This document shows positions 32,360 to 42,096 of a DNA stretch of 64,000 nt, in pieces. The stretch lies in the NCBI RefSeq assembly GCF_000014885.1, contig NC_011566.1, positions 2,271,001-2,335,000 on the forward strand, written 5' to 3'. Source of the DNA: Shewanella piezotolerans WP3 (lineage in GTDB: Bacteria; Pseudomonadota; Gammaproteobacteria; Enterobacterales; Shewanellaceae). How positions within the stretch are numbered: position 1 is the first letter of the stretch; the number at the start of each line of letters is the position of its first letter. The notes under the pieces were generated by a model that saw nothing but the letters and a program-made list of their open reading frames with translations, ran no database searches and was not told the DNA's origin. The position numbers and the translations under genes are program-made.

Positions 32360-33931
32360 ATGTCTGACCGCGTAATTATATTTGACACGACACTACGTGA
32401 TGGCGAGCAAGCATTGGCTGCCAGTTTAACGGTTAAGGAAAAACTTCAAATAGCACTGGCATTGGAACGTCTAGGTGTTGACGTCATGGAAGTCGGTTTT
32501 CCGGTTTCTTCTCCTGGTGACTTTGAATCAGTACAGACAATTGCTAGAACGGTAAAGAACAGCCGTGTTTGTGCCTTATCAAGAGCGCTAGAGAAAGATA
32601 TCGATGCTGCAGCTCAAGCATTATCGGTTGCTGATCAGTTTCGTATCCATACCTTTATATCGACATCAACCATTCACGTTGAGAGCAAGCTTAAGCGCTC
32701 ATTCGACCAAGTATTGGAAATGGCTGTCGGTGCGGTTAAATACGCTCGCCGATTTACTGATGATGTTGAGTTTTCCTGTGAAGATGCAGGCCGTACTCCC
32801 ATCGATAACCTATGCCGTATGGTAGAGGAAGCGATTAAGGCTGGTGCTCGCACGATTAACATTCCTGACACCGTGGGCTACACAGTACCCAGCGAGTTTG
32901 GTGGCATTATTCAAACCTTGTTTAATCGCGTCCCGAATATCGACCAAGCGGTTATTTCTGTACATTGTCATGATGATTTGGGTTTGTCAGTGGCGAACTC
33001 TATTACGGCTGTGCAGCATGGTGCTCGCCAAATCGAATGTACCGTGAATGGTATTGGTGAGCGTGCTGGTAACTGTTCTCTGGAAGAGATTGCGATGATC
33101 CTTTCTACCCGTAAAGGTGAATTGGGTTTAGAAACTGGCATTAATGCAAAAGAGATCCACCGCACCTCTAGTTTGGTGAGCCAGCTATGTAATATGCCTG
33201 TACAAGCAAATAAGGCGATTGTTGGCGCGAATGCTTTTACACACTCTTCAGGTATTCACCAAGATGGCATGCTTAAAGCGCAGAATACCTATGAGATCAT
33301 GACACCGGAAAGTATTGGTCTTAACCGTAACAACTTGAATATGACTTCGCGCTCGGGTCGACATGTCATTAAGCACCGCATGAGTGAGCTTGGCTACGGC
33401 GATCAAGACTACGATATGGATGTTCTATACGAAGATTTCCTTGTACTTGCAGACAAGAAAGGTCAAGTGTTTGATTATGATCTTGAAGCTTTGGCTTTTA
33501 TGGAAGCGCAAGCTGAAGATGATGACCATTTTAAATTGCAGCAGCTAGTTGTACATTCAGATTCAACAGAAGGTAGTGCCACAGCCACGGTAAAAGTTGA
33601 GGTGAACGGCGAAACAGTGACTGAAGCTGCCATTGGTAATGGCCCTGTAGACGCCGCTTATAAAGCAGTTGCACGCGCTAGTGGTTGTGAAATTGATATC
33701 ACCAGTTATCAACTCGGCGCGAAAGGTGAGGGGCAAAATGCACTTGGCCAAGTCGATATTACTGCTAGTTACCGCAATCAGAATTTCCACGGTGTTGGGC
33801 TTGCAACAGATGTTGTCGAAGCATCAGTAAAGGCCTTAGTGCATGTGATGAACTTGACTTGGCGAGCGGATAAAGTGGCTGATTGTAAACAAAAAATCCA
33901 GCAAGAAAAGCAAGTGTTAGGCGGCGTTTAA
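32360..33931 (+). CDS. leuA: 2-isopropylmalate synthase
   Basis: 523 aa. Condenses 2-ketoisovalerate with acetyl-CoA, the first committed step to leucine. TIM barrel with IFDTTLRDGEQALAASL, metal-binding HCHDDLGLSVANS and the GERAGNCSLEE motif, then the C-terminal leucine-binding regulatory domain (about 390-520). Start ATG with GGAGAG upstream. First gene of leuABCD, controlled by the attenuator ahead of it. Confidence 0.97.
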   Translation: MSDRVIIFDTTLRDGEQALAASLTVKEKLQIALALERLGVDVMEVGFPVSSPGDFESVQTIARTVKNSRVCALSRALEKDIDAAAQALSVADQFRIHTFISTSTIHVESKLKRSFDQVLEMAVGAVKYARRFTDDVEFSCEDAGRTPIDNLCRMVEEAIKAGARTINIPDTVGYTVPSEFGGIIQTLFNRVPNIDQAVISVHCHDDLGLSVANSITAVQHGARQIECTVNGIGERAGNCSLEEIAMILSTRKGELGLETGINAKEIHRTSSLVSQLCNMPVQANKAIVGANAFTHSSGIHQDGMLKAQNTYEIMTPESIGLNRNNLNMTSRSGRHVIKHRMSELGYGDQDYDMDVLYEDFLVLADKKGQVFDYDLEALAFMEAQAEDDDHFKLQQLVVHSDSTEGSATATVKVEVNGETVTEAAIGNGPVDAAYKAVARASGCEIDITSYQLGAKGEGQNALGQVDITASYRNQNFHGVGLATDVVEASVKALVHVMNLTWRADKVADCKQKIQQEKQVLGGV

Positions 33932-34025
33932 GTTCTTAATGTCCATATTTGCTTTATACCCAATTTACTTGGGTATATGTACCTGATTACAGAATATAAA
34001 GAAAATTAAAGGAGTTAGTTGTCGT

Positions 34026-35120
34026 ATGAGTTATCAAATAGCAGTATTGGCTGGAGATGGGATTGGTCCTGAAGTCATGGCAGAAGCCCGTAAAGTACTT
34101 ACGGCTGTAGAGGAACGTTTTTCCCTTTCTATTGAATATACTGATTACGATGTTGGTGGCGCTGCGATTGACAGCCAAGGTTGTCCTCTGCCTGACGCAA
34201 CACTTAAAGGTTGTGAAGCTGCCGATGCGATCCTTTTTGGCTCAGTAGGTGGTCCAAAGTGGGAGCACCTAGCACCAAATGATCAACCTGAGCGCGGTGC
34301 ATTATTGCCGTTACGTGGACACTTTGAGTTGTTCTGTAATATGCGCCCAGCAAAGCTGCATGCAGGTCTTGAGCATATGTCGCCGCTGCGTAGTGATATC
34401 TCATCACGTGGTTTTGATGTGTTGTGTGTACGTGAACTTACCAGTGGCATTTACTTCGGCAAGCCCAAAGGTCGTCAAGGTGAAGGTGAGAATGAAGAAG
34501 CATTCGATACTATGCGTTATACCCGCAAAGAGATCACCCGTATTGCTAAGATTGCCTTTGAGACTGCTCAAGGTCGTCGCAAAAAGGTTACCTCTGTTGA
34601 TAAAGCGAATGTACTTGCCTGTTCGGTACTTTGGCGTGAAGTGGTAGAGACGGTTGCTAAAGACTATCCCGATGTTGAGCTTGAACATATCTATATCGAC
34701 AATGCGACTATGCAACTACTGCGTCGTCCAGACGAGTTTGATGTCATGCTTTGCTCAAACCTATTTGGCGATATCATCTCAGACGAAATAGCCATGCTTA
34801 CAGGATCTATGGGGCTATTGTCGTCTATCAGCATGAATAGTTCTGGTTTTGGTTTATATGAGCCTGCAGGTGGCAGTGCGCCAGACATCGCTGGTCAAGG
34901 AATTGCTAACCCTGTCGCGCAGATTTTGTCTGCAGCACTACTACTTCGCCATAGCCTAAAGCAAGAAGCGGCGGCTACAGCAATTGAAACCGCAGTGGGT
35001 AAAGTATTAAGTGATGGCTATTTAACAGGTGAGTTACTGTCTAGTGAAGAGCGCCATAATGCGAAATCAACCAGTGAAATGGGTGACTATATCGCCCAGC
35101 TTGTTAAAGAAGGTGTTTAA
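34026..35120 (+). CDS. leuB: 3-isopropylmalate dehydrogenase
   Basis: 364 aa. NAD-dependent oxidative decarboxylation of 3-isopropylmalate. Motifs LAGDGIGPEV, GSVGGPKWE, DKANVL and GLYEPAGGSAPDIAGQG are intact. Separated from leuA by 94 bp that contains a hairpin (TACCCAA-TTTAC-TTGGGTA, about 33958-33976), which may tune mRNA stability. Confidence 0.97.
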   Translation: MSYQIAVLAGDGIGPEVMAEARKVLTAVEERFSLSIEYTDYDVGGAAIDSQGCPLPDATLKGCEAADAILFGSVGGPKWEHLAPNDQPERGALLPLRGHFELFCNMRPAKLHAGLEHMSPLRSDISSRGFDVLCVRELTSGIYFGKPKGRQGEGENEEAFDTMRYTRKEITRIAKIAFETAQGRRKKVTSVDKANVLACSVLWREVVETVAKDYPDVELEHIYIDNATMQLLRRPDEFDVMLCSNLFGDIISDEIAMLTGSMGLLSSISMNSSGFGLYEPAGGSAPDIAGQGIANPVAQILSAALLLRHSLKQEAAATAIETAVGKVLSDGYLTGELLSSEERHNAKSTSEMGDYIAQLVKEGV

Positions 35121-35122
35121 TC

Positions 35123-36523
35123 ATGGCTAAGACATTATATGAAAAGGTATGGGACGCCCATATCGTGGTTGCCGCCGAAGGTGAAGCACCAATTATTTAT
35201 GTTGATAGGCATTTAGTGCATGAGGTGACATCACCTCAAGCCTTTAGTGGTTTAGAGGTGGCTGGGCGCAAAATGCGTGCACCTGAAAAGACTTTCGCCA
35301 CCATGGATCACAACACTTCAACAACGAGTGCGAGCTTAGACGCACTTAGCCCTATGGCGCGAACTCAAGTGCAAACACTTGAGCGAAACTGTAAAGAATT
35401 TGGCGTAAGACTTTATGATATTCACCATAAAAATCAAGGTATCGTTCATGTAATGGGCCCAGAGCTGGGTATTACCTTGCCTGGAACTGTGATTGTATGT
35501 GGTGATTCACATACTGCGACTCATGGAGCCTTTGGTGCGCTTGCCTTTGGTATTGGTACTTCAGAAGTTGAGCATGTTATGGCGACGCAAACCTTGCGCC
35601 AGCTAAAAGCCAAAACCATGAAGATCGAAGTACGCGGTCACGTGGCTGAGGGGATTACCGCTAAAGATATCGTACTGGCGATTATTGGCAAAATCGGCAT
35701 GGATGGTGGTACTGGTTATGTGGTGGAGTTCTGCGGTGAAGCGATAGAGGCGCTCACAATGGAAGGGCGCATGACAGTATGTAACATGGCGATCGAGATG
35801 GGGGCTAAAGCGGGTATGATTGCGCCTGATGCAACGACTGCAGAGTACTTAAAAGGCCGTGAATTCGCACCTAAAGGCGACAACTGGCAGCAAGCAATTG
35901 CGGCATGGGCTGAATTGAAATCTGATGCTGACGCCACTTTTGATGCAACTGTGGTACTGCAAGCTAGTGACATTGCGCCGCAGCTGACTTGGGGGACTAA
36001 CCCAGGGCAAGTGGTCGCGATAGATCAGTTCGTACCTAATCCTGCTGAAGAGACTAACTCAACAGTTCGTTCAAGCATCGAGAAAGCACTTGAATATGTT
36101 GATTTAAGCGCAGGCACTTTAATGACTAATGTTGGAATTAATAAGGTATTTATTGGGTCCTGTACTAACTCACGCATAGAGGATCTTCGTGCTGCTGCTG
36201 TGCACGCCAAAGGGCGTCAGGTTGCAGAGGGCGTGAAGGCGATAGTTGTGCCAGGTTCAGGTCTAGTAAAAGAGCAAGCTGAAGCTGAAGGCTTAGATAA
36301 AATATTTTTGGAAGCAGGTTTCGAATGGCGTCTGCCTGGTTGCTCAATGTGCTTAGCCATGAACGACGATAAGTTGGAAGCTGGCGATCGCTGCGCATCG
36401 ACAAGTAACCGTAACTTTGAAGGTCGACAAGGACGAGGTAGTCGCACTCACTTGGTGAGTCCTGCTATGGCAGCAGCAGCCGCTGTAGCTGGCCATTTTG
36501 TTGATATCCGTAAACCTTACTAG
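35123..36523 (+). CDS. leuC: 3-isopropylmalate dehydratase large subunit
   Basis: 466 aa, aconitase family. [4Fe-4S] cysteines are expected in FIGSCTNSR and LPGCSMC; VCGDSHTATHGAFG is the active-site segment. Forms a heterodimer with LeuD. Two bp after leuB. Confidence 0.97.
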   Translation: MAKTLYEKVWDAHIVVAAEGEAPIIYVDRHLVHEVTSPQAFSGLEVAGRKMRAPEKTFATMDHNTSTTSASLDALSPMARTQVQTLERNCKEFGVRLYDIHHKNQGIVHVMGPELGITLPGTVIVCGDSHTATHGAFGALAFGIGTSEVEHVMATQTLRQLKAKTMKIEVRGHVAEGITAKDIVLAIIGKIGMDGGTGYVVEFCGEAIEALTMEGRMTVCNMAIEMGAKAGMIAPDATTAEYLKGREFAPKGDNWQQAIAAWAELKSDADATFDATVVLQASDIAPQLTWGTNPGQVVAIDQFVPNPAEETNSTVRSSIEKALEYVDLSAGTLMTNVGINKVFIGSCTNSRIEDLRAAAVHAKGRQVAEGVKAIVVPGSGLVKEQAEAEGLDKIFLEAGFEWRLPGCSMCLAMNDDKLEAGDRCASTSNRNFEGRQGRGSRTHLVSPAMAAAAAVAGHFVDIRKPY

Positions 36524-36534
36524 AGAGTTAAGTT

Positions 36535-37140
36535 ATGCAACCATTTATTGCACACACAGGGCTTGCGGTTATCATTGATAGCGCAAACGTTGATACTGAT
36601 CAGATTATCCCAAAACAGTTTTTGTCGAAAGTCACTCGTGATGGTTTTGGTATTCACTTATTCCATGATTGGCGCTATCTAGATGATGCAGGAGACCAGC
36701 CTAATCCAGATTTTAATTTGAACAAACCGCGTTATAAAGGCGCTTCTATTTTAGTATCGCAAGAGAACTTTGGTTGTGGCTCGAGCCGTGAGCATGCGCC
36801 ATGGGCTTTAGCTGACTTTGGTTTAAAAGCGATTATTGCGCCGAGTTTTGCTGATATCTTCTACGGTAATTCGATAAATAACGGTTTATTACCCGTTAAG
36901 TTAACGGAAGCCGAAGTTGAGCAAATTATGGCTGAAGTTGAAGCGTTACCCGGTGCTGACGTGACCGTTGATCTGCAAGCGCTAACAGTGACCTCACCAT
37001 CTGGATCGGTGTTTAGCTTTGAAATAGCAGAATCGGCCAGACATAACCTGCTTAATGGACTTGATGCTATTGGGTTAACTTTGGCTCATGGTGATGCCAT
37101 CAGTCACTATGAGGCAAATCTTCCTGCTTGGAGAGCATAA
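36535..37140 (+). CDS. leuD: 3-isopropylmalate dehydratase small subunit
   Basis: 201 aa, swivel domain of isopropylmalate isomerase, with NVDTDQIIPKQFL and FGCGSSREHAPWAL. Last gene of the leu operon and followed by a terminator. Confidence 0.97.
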   Translation: MQPFIAHTGLAVIIDSANVDTDQIIPKQFLSKVTRDGFGIHLFHDWRYLDDAGDQPNPDFNLNKPRYKGASILVSQENFGCGSSREHAPWALADFGLKAIIAPSFADIFYGNSINNGLLPVKLTEAEVEQIMAEVEALPGADVTVDLQALTVTSPSGSVFSFEIAESARHNLLNGLDAIGLTLAHGDAISHYEANLPAWRA

Positions 37141-37196
37141 CGCTATTCCTAAGCAATATGATTTAAGCATACACATGTACCACTGAGTTGATATAT

Positions 37197-37235
37197 AAAA
37201 GCCATTTAGCGTTATAGCTAGGTGGCTTTTGTTTT
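37197..37235 (+). terminator. Terminator after leuABCD
   Basis: AAAAGCCA...TAGC (37197-37210) pairs with GCTA...TGGCTTTT (37216-37230), then GTTTT. Bulged but long stem. Confidence 0.75.
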
Positions 37236-37650
37236 AATTACTAATGCCACTTGTTTAGTTTGTTGTATTTAAAGGTTATTTTTTATATCCATTAGTAGTG
37301 CTTTTCATTTTAATTTTCCGCTAGTCATTTGTGCTACTAGGTGCACTTATTTTAAGTGAACAGCTGTTTGCTTGGTTTTTTGTTTTAAATATCTGTTTTT
37401 ATTGAGCTTGTTGTTAGGCGCTCTTATATTTTTATTTCGGTTGAGCGAGCTTTTTTATAGATTTGTATTCTCTTTTTTATTTTGTGATGTGATCTTGGTT
37501 TTGTTTTCACTGCTCCCCTTGTCTTTTGCTAGTGTTTTACGCTGTTTTTATTAAAACACTTGTAAAGATATTCTGTGGTTGTAAAATCCGCTCCACTTTT
37601 AAGTGGAGTAATTGCTCTACTTGTTGTAATTACATAATTAGAGAATACAA
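37236..37650. promoter_or_regulatory. T-rich leader region before the FadL-family gene
   Basis: About 415 bp, very T-rich on the plus strand (37251-37560), with no convincing gene. An 8-bp perfect inverted repeat, CTCCACTT-TT-AAGTGGAG, at 37591-37608 lies 43 bp before the start codon and may be an operator or 5'-UTR hairpin. I see no FadR or PsrA consensus. Confidence 0.45.
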
Positions 37651-38964
37651 ATGAATAAGCGTTTATTAACACTTGCCGTTAGTACGGTACTTTTGGGGAA
37701 TGTAACACAGGTTCAAGCTGCTGGATTTCAGTTAGCAGAATACTCGGCTACGGGACTTGGGCGTGCGTTTGCTGGTGAAGCGGCAATGGCTGATAACGCG
37801 GCGGCACAGTTTCGCAATCCTGCAATGCTTACCTATTTAAATGGTACTCAAATGACAGCTGGTGCCATCTTGGTTATGCCGAATATTGATATCAATGGTG
37901 AAGTGACTTATACCGACGGTACTAATCCAACATCTGCTCACGACATTGCCGATGATGCTGTTATTCCTAATTTCTATGTCTCTCACCAGATAGATGACAA
38001 CTGGTTTGTTGGTTTAGCGCTTGGTAGTAACTTTGGCATGGCAACTGAACTGGATGACAACTTCCGCGGCACTCAGTTTGGTAATGAAGCATCTGTTACC
38101 ACTATAGAGATCAATCCTAACGTCGCTTACCGTATCAATGACCAGTTTAGTATCGGCGGCGGTGTGCGCTTTGTGATTGGTGAAGGTAGCATTGGTGCGA
38201 AAAGCTCAGCTGACACAGTTCTTCCTACACCAGTTGGTAACTTACCAGTACCGAAAGGTACCACGTTGAAGTATATGGAAGGTGACGACACCGCTTGGGG
38301 ATGGCAGTTAGGCGGTGCTTGGCAGATAAATGCTGACAACAGAGTTGGCTTTAACTACCGCTCAGCAGTAGATCAAAATCTTGAAGGTGAAGCCAATGGT
38401 TTAGCCTTTAATCCATTGGATCCAACAATGAAGATGGCGGGTTCTATGGAGCTGTCTTTACCTGCAACGGCGGAGCTTGCTTCTTACCATCAATTAAGCG
38501 AAAAACTTGCTATTCATGCCAGTATTAACTGGACCGATTGGAGCTCATTCGAGAAGTTAGAAGCGGTTATCCCTGCACTCTCTGAGCCTACTCAGCTAGT
38601 GAAGCAAGAGAATTGGGAAGATAACTACCGTTTTGCGCTGGGTACGACATATCAACTGAATGACACTGTAAGCATGCGAGCGGGTGTTGCTTACGACAAA
38701 TCTGCTGTGTCTGATGCTAACCGTACTCTGACAATTCCAGAGATGGATCGTCTATGGTTGAGTGCTGGTATGGGTTACCGCATTAGCGAAAACTTTGATG
38801 TGGATTTTGGTCTGACTTACATCTTTGCTGATGAATCTCCAGTTGTAGAACCGCGTCCAGGTATCCCTTCAGACGATTCTTCTGCTCATTTTGGTGGTAC
38901 TTTTACCGGCACAACGAGTGGTAATATTTTGTTAGTAGGTATCCAAACAAGCTACCGCTTTTAA
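37651..38964 (+). CDS. FadL-family outer-membrane transport protein
   Basis: 437 aa. Signal peptide MNKRLLTLAVSTVLLGNVTQ to about A23, then AGFQLAEYSATGLGRAFAGEAAMADNAA (read in parts), the N-terminal plug of FadL/TodX channels with the NPA motif (FRNPAML). The remainder is a 14-strand-type beta barrel ending in QTSYRF with C-terminal Phe for BAM recognition. Takes up long-chain fatty acids or other hydrophobic molecules. Could be fadL itself, but Shewanella carry paralogues, so I leave the symbol blank. Confidence 0.88.
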   Translation: MNKRLLTLAVSTVLLGNVTQVQAAGFQLAEYSATGLGRAFAGEAAMADNAAAQFRNPAMLTYLNGTQMTAGAILVMPNIDINGEVTYTDGTNPTSAHDIADDAVIPNFYVSHQIDDNWFVGLALGSNFGMATELDDNFRGTQFGNEASVTTIEINPNVAYRINDQFSIGGGVRFVIGEGSIGAKSSADTVLPTPVGNLPVPKGTTLKYMEGDDTAWGWQLGGAWQINADNRVGFNYRSAVDQNLEGEANGLAFNPLDPTMKMAGSMELSLPATAELASYHQLSEKLAIHASINWTDWSSFEKLEAVIPALSEPTQLVKQENWEDNYRFALGTTYQLNDTVSMRAGVAYDKSAVSDANRTLTIPEMDRLWLSAGMGYRISENFDVDFGLTYIFADESPVVEPRPGIPSDDSSAHFGGTFTGTTSGNILLVGIQTSYRF

Positions 38965-39015
38965 AGTGTAGTCATAACAAGTTGGCATGTATTAAACATA
39001 TGTGTCTGTAAGTTT

Positions 39016-39040
39016 AAGCCTCGCATTAGCGGGGCTTTTT
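39016..39040 (+). terminator. Terminator after the FadL-family gene
   Basis: AAGCCTCGC (39016-39024) pairs with GCGGGGCTT (39029-39037, one G-T pair), loop ATTA, then TTTTT. Confidence 0.88.
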
Positions 39041-39185
39041 ACTTTGTTAGCCATTGGATTATTAGGTGGGTTTCATGGTAAAAGAGTTAACTTGCTGCGG
39101 GTTAATAACACCCAGTTTTCAAATTCAGTACGCGAAACTAAATCGAGTTATTGTCACATCTAGCTCTACATAAAAGAGGTTTCAA

Positions 39186-39707
39186 ATGAACATTAAAGCC
39201 CTTAACTTATCGGGTTGTTTGCTGTTAATCAGTTTTGTCCCAGCCTATTGCAGTGCCGATGATGTAATGCCAATCAAAGCTAATGCTTCAATCGAGGTGG
39301 TTGAGCAGTTTATAGCGGCTTTTAATGAGCATAGTGTCGGGCAGTTGCTATCTCACACTACTGACTCTGTACATTGGTTCAATATATCTGGCAGTAAAAT
39401 GCTCATAGAGACCTCATCAAAAAATGAGCTTGGTGCGGCGATGGCCGACTATTTTCAAACACTACCTGATGCTAAAGCCACGTTGACGCAGGCGGTAAGC
39501 TCAGCCAATTATGTGAGTACCATTGAAAAGGTGACTTGGAGTCATGACGGTGAGCTAGATAGCCAATGTAGCATCGGGGTTTATGAGTTAAAGCAAGGTA
39601 AAATTAATGCGGTGTGGTATTACCCTGCCCATGCCTGTGAACTGGAGCCTGGCGGCGATAATATTGTGCAACCAGAAATCGGTTTACTAAAAGAAACACG
39701 TCAATAA
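39186..39707 (+). CDS. Exported NTF2/SnoaL-like protein
   Basis: 173 aa with a signal peptide (to about residue 24, AYCSA). The mature part fits a SnoaL-type cone fold: ASIEVVEQFIAAFNEHSVGQLLSHTTDSVHWF at the start, QGKINAVWYYPA at the end. No catalytic residues can be assigned. It lies 10 bp before glpK and is likely co-transcribed, but a functional link with glycerol is unknown. Confidence 0.75.
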   Translation: MNIKALNLSGCLLLISFVPAYCSADDVMPIKANASIEVVEQFIAAFNEHSVGQLLSHTTDSVHWFNISGSKMLIETSSKNELGAAMADYFQTLPDAKATLTQAVSSANYVSTIEKVTWSHDGELDSQCSIGVYELKQGKINAVWYYPAHACELEPGGDNIVQPEIGLLKETRQ

Positions 39708-39717
39708 GGAAGTTTTT

Positions 39718-41199
39718 GTGTCAAAGAAATATGTCATCGCATTGGATCAAGGTACCACGAGTTCAAGAGCAATTGTTTTCGATCACGATGCGAATATGGT
39801 GGCGAGCTCACAACGAGAATTTGGCCAGATTTACCCACAACCAGGTTGGGTAGAGCATGATGCAATGGAGATCTGGGCATCGCAAAGCTCAACCTTAATT
39901 GAAGCGTTAGCACGAGCGGATATTCATAGTGAAGATGTCGCCGCGATAGGGATCACCAATCAGCGTGAAACCACGGTTATTTGGGATAAAATGACTGGCA
40001 AACCCGTGTATAACGCCATTGTATGGCAGTGCCGAAGAAGCAAAGCGATTTGTGATGAATTGAAGGCTCAAGGTTTAGAAGAGTACGTTAAAGATTGCAC
40101 GGGGTTACTGCTCGATCCCTATTTTTCTGGCACCAAAATTAAGTGGATCCTAGATAATGTTGAGGGAGTAAGGGAGCGTGCAGAAAAGGGCGAATTATTA
40201 TTTGGTACCATTGATACTTGGTTAGTGTGGAAGCTTACCGAAGGTAAAGTACACGTCACCGATCCAACCAATGCCTCCCGAACGCTATTGTTCAATATTC
40301 ATCAGCAAGCTTGGGATGAAAAGCTACTTAACGCGTTAGGTATACCGCGCTCTCTTCTGCCAGAGGTTAAACCTTCATCTGCTATCTATGGTCAAACTCG
40401 CATAGCAGGTGAAGGCAGTAGCATTGCTATCGCAGGTATTGCGGGCGATCAACAATCAGCGTTATTCGGTCAACTTTGTATTGACGAGGGCATGGCTAAA
40501 AATACCTATGGTACAGGCTGTTTTTTACTGATGAACACTGGTACTGAGGCGGTAAAATCCCAACAAGGCTTGTTAACGACAATTGCAGTGGGCGCTAAAG
40601 GTGAGGTTAATTATGCACTCGAAGGCTCAGTATTTATGGGCGGAGCAACGATTCAATGGCTGCGCGATGAGTTAGGGTTGATTAGGGATGCACAAGACAC
40701 TGAATACTTTGCTTCGAAGGTAGAAAATACCAATGGCGTATATTTGGTACCTGCTTTTGTTGGTTTAGGCGCGCCGTATTGGGATCCCGATGCCAGAGGC
40801 GCTTTAGTTGGCTTAACCCGTGGTGCAAATCGAAATCATATTATTCGTGCAGCTCTGGAAGCTATTGCTTATCAAAGTCGAGATCTACTTGATGCTATGA
40901 GTAAAGACAGCGGCGTGGAGCTGAAGCAGATCAAGGTTGATGGTGGTGCGGTCGCTAATGACTTCCTAATGCAGTTTCAAGCAGATATCACTAATGTAGA
41001 TGTATTGCGCCCCGAGTTAACCGAAACCACGGCAATGGGTGCAGCCTTTTTAGCTGGATTAGCTGTTGGTTTTTGGAGTTCGACTGCTGAACTTAAACAC
41101 AAAGCGGGTATTGAACGACGCTTTAAACCTAAGATTAACGATGCTCAGAGAGCAACACTTTATGACGGCTGGAAAGAGGCTGTGGCCAGAACTCGCTAA
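39718..41199 (+). CDS. glpK: Glycerol kinase
   Basis: 493 aa, start GTG at 39718 with AAGGAAG upstream. Phosphorylates glycerol to glycerol 3-phosphate. FGGY-family motifs: ALDQGTTSSRAIVFD (N-terminal phosphate loop), NQRETTVIWD, GIAGDQQSALFGQ and the C-terminal VDGGAVANDFLMQFQADI. Length matches GlpK. glpF and glpD are not in the window. Confidence 0.96.
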   Translation: MSKKYVIALDQGTTSSRAIVFDHDANMVASSQREFGQIYPQPGWVEHDAMEIWASQSSTLIEALARADIHSEDVAAIGITNQRETTVIWDKMTGKPVYNAIVWQCRRSKAICDELKAQGLEEYVKDCTGLLLDPYFSGTKIKWILDNVEGVRERAEKGELLFGTIDTWLVWKLTEGKVHVTDPTNASRTLLFNIHQQAWDEKLLNALGIPRSLLPEVKPSSAIYGQTRIAGEGSSIAIAGIAGDQQSALFGQLCIDEGMAKNTYGTGCFLLMNTGTEAVKSQQGLLTTIAVGAKGEVNYALEGSVFMGGATIQWLRDELGLIRDAQDTEYFASKVENTNGVYLVPAFVGLGAPYWDPDARGALVGLTRGANRNHIIRAALEAIAYQSRDLLDAMSKDSGVELKQIKVDGGAVANDFLMQFQADITNVDVLRPELTETTAMGAAFLAGLAVGFWSSTAELKHKAGIERRFKPKINDAQRATLYDGWKEAVARTR

Positions 41200-41525
41200 A
41201 CATTGATGTCGATATGACCAAAGGGCGAGTCATCCTCGTCTCTTTTGTTCATTGATGTCTGTTGCTCATCCTCTCGCCTGTCTTCGACGTAGTTCTTACG
41301 CCTTTCTAAGCTAGGATCAAGTTGATAAAGTACAGACGTTTTTTTGCGTCGGTCTTCTCGAGACTGACGCCTTTCTAAATGTGGTGGCAGTTGTGCTTGC
41401 GGCTGTTCATGGCTATCAGCGGTGATAGCAGCGCTATTGTTAACCGGTTTTACGCCATCTTTTTGCTTAATCTCACGCAGAGGTGGTCTTGCTAACATGG
41501 CATAAACACTGTCTAAACTAATCAT
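41196..41525 (-). CDS. Small charged protein of unknown function
   Basis: 109 aa, convergent with glpK and overlapping its stop by 4 bp. N-terminus MISLDSVYAMLARPPLREI is well formed; the rest is rich in Arg, Glu and Asp (LERRQSREDRRKK, LERRKNYVEDRREDE), probably disordered. The paired LERR motif suggests a repeat. Supported by AGGACC before the ATG. Not recognised. Confidence 0.55.
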   Translation of the reverse strand: MISLDSVYAMLARPPLREIKQKDGVKPVNNSAAITADSHEQPQAQLPPHLERRQSREDRRKKTSVLYQLDPSLERRKNYVEDRREDEQQTSMNKRDEDDSPFGHIDINV

Positions 41526-42003
41526 AGGTCCTTCACAACGTAAGTTATTGATTACTTATATATCGGCAGGACTTGGTTAAAATTTAGTCAAATATAAACT
41601 ATATAATAAAAATTGCAGTGAATGACACTATTTGATCTGCTGTGAAAGCAGAACCCTCATCTGGATACGCGGTGAAGTGCAGTGAGTGAATAAGACTCTC
41701 AATAGAGTCGGCAATGGGTTAAATATCGTTAACCTAAATTAAGTTTGCAGATATCGAACCTAGATTATTAGCCAATAGCGAGTGTAATTTAGGCTTTATT
41801 AATGAAGAGCCAAGGGGAATAAACTCCACTTAAGTGTTACTGAAAGTCCACTGTACGACTCTCTTCTGTCTGTTTTTCCTACTTTTTAGATATTTCTAAT
41901 AACCCATCTCCCACAAAAATCCCTATTTGTGCACTCGATAGCATTTAGATTCAAACTCCCTGCTAACCCGCTTGGTTACTGGATTTTAAATAACACCGCC
42001 CCC
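41526..42003. other. Intergenic region before the dcw promoter
   Basis: About 480 bp with no gene visible. Contains AT-rich stretches (41560-41610) and a small hairpin GACTCT-CAAT-AGAGTC near 41692-41707; nothing else I can name. Confidence 0.5.
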
Positions 42004-42070
42004 TTGACAATTCTTGCATTGTGTCCCTAAACTTAGCTGTTGTGGGTAAATGTGGATATTTGTGGATTTT
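42004..42070 (+). promoter_or_regulatory. mra promoter with three MraZ-box repeats
   Basis: TTGACA at 42004-42009 with a weak -10 around 42027-42033. It is followed by three 10-bp direct repeats TGTGGGTAAA, TGTGGATATT, TGTGGATTTT (42041-42070). MraZ binds TGGGN repeats at 10-bp spacing upstream of its own gene, so this is the expected autorepression site for the whole dcw cluster. Confidence 0.75.
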
Positions 42071-42096
42071 TGATAATTTAACAAGGACGACATAAC

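Noticed and set aside
37372..37554. 60-codon hydrophobic frame MVFCFKYLFLLSLLLGAL in the T-rich region
   Set aside because: Follows from T-bias (Phe/Leu codons), has no RBS and no recognisable similarity.
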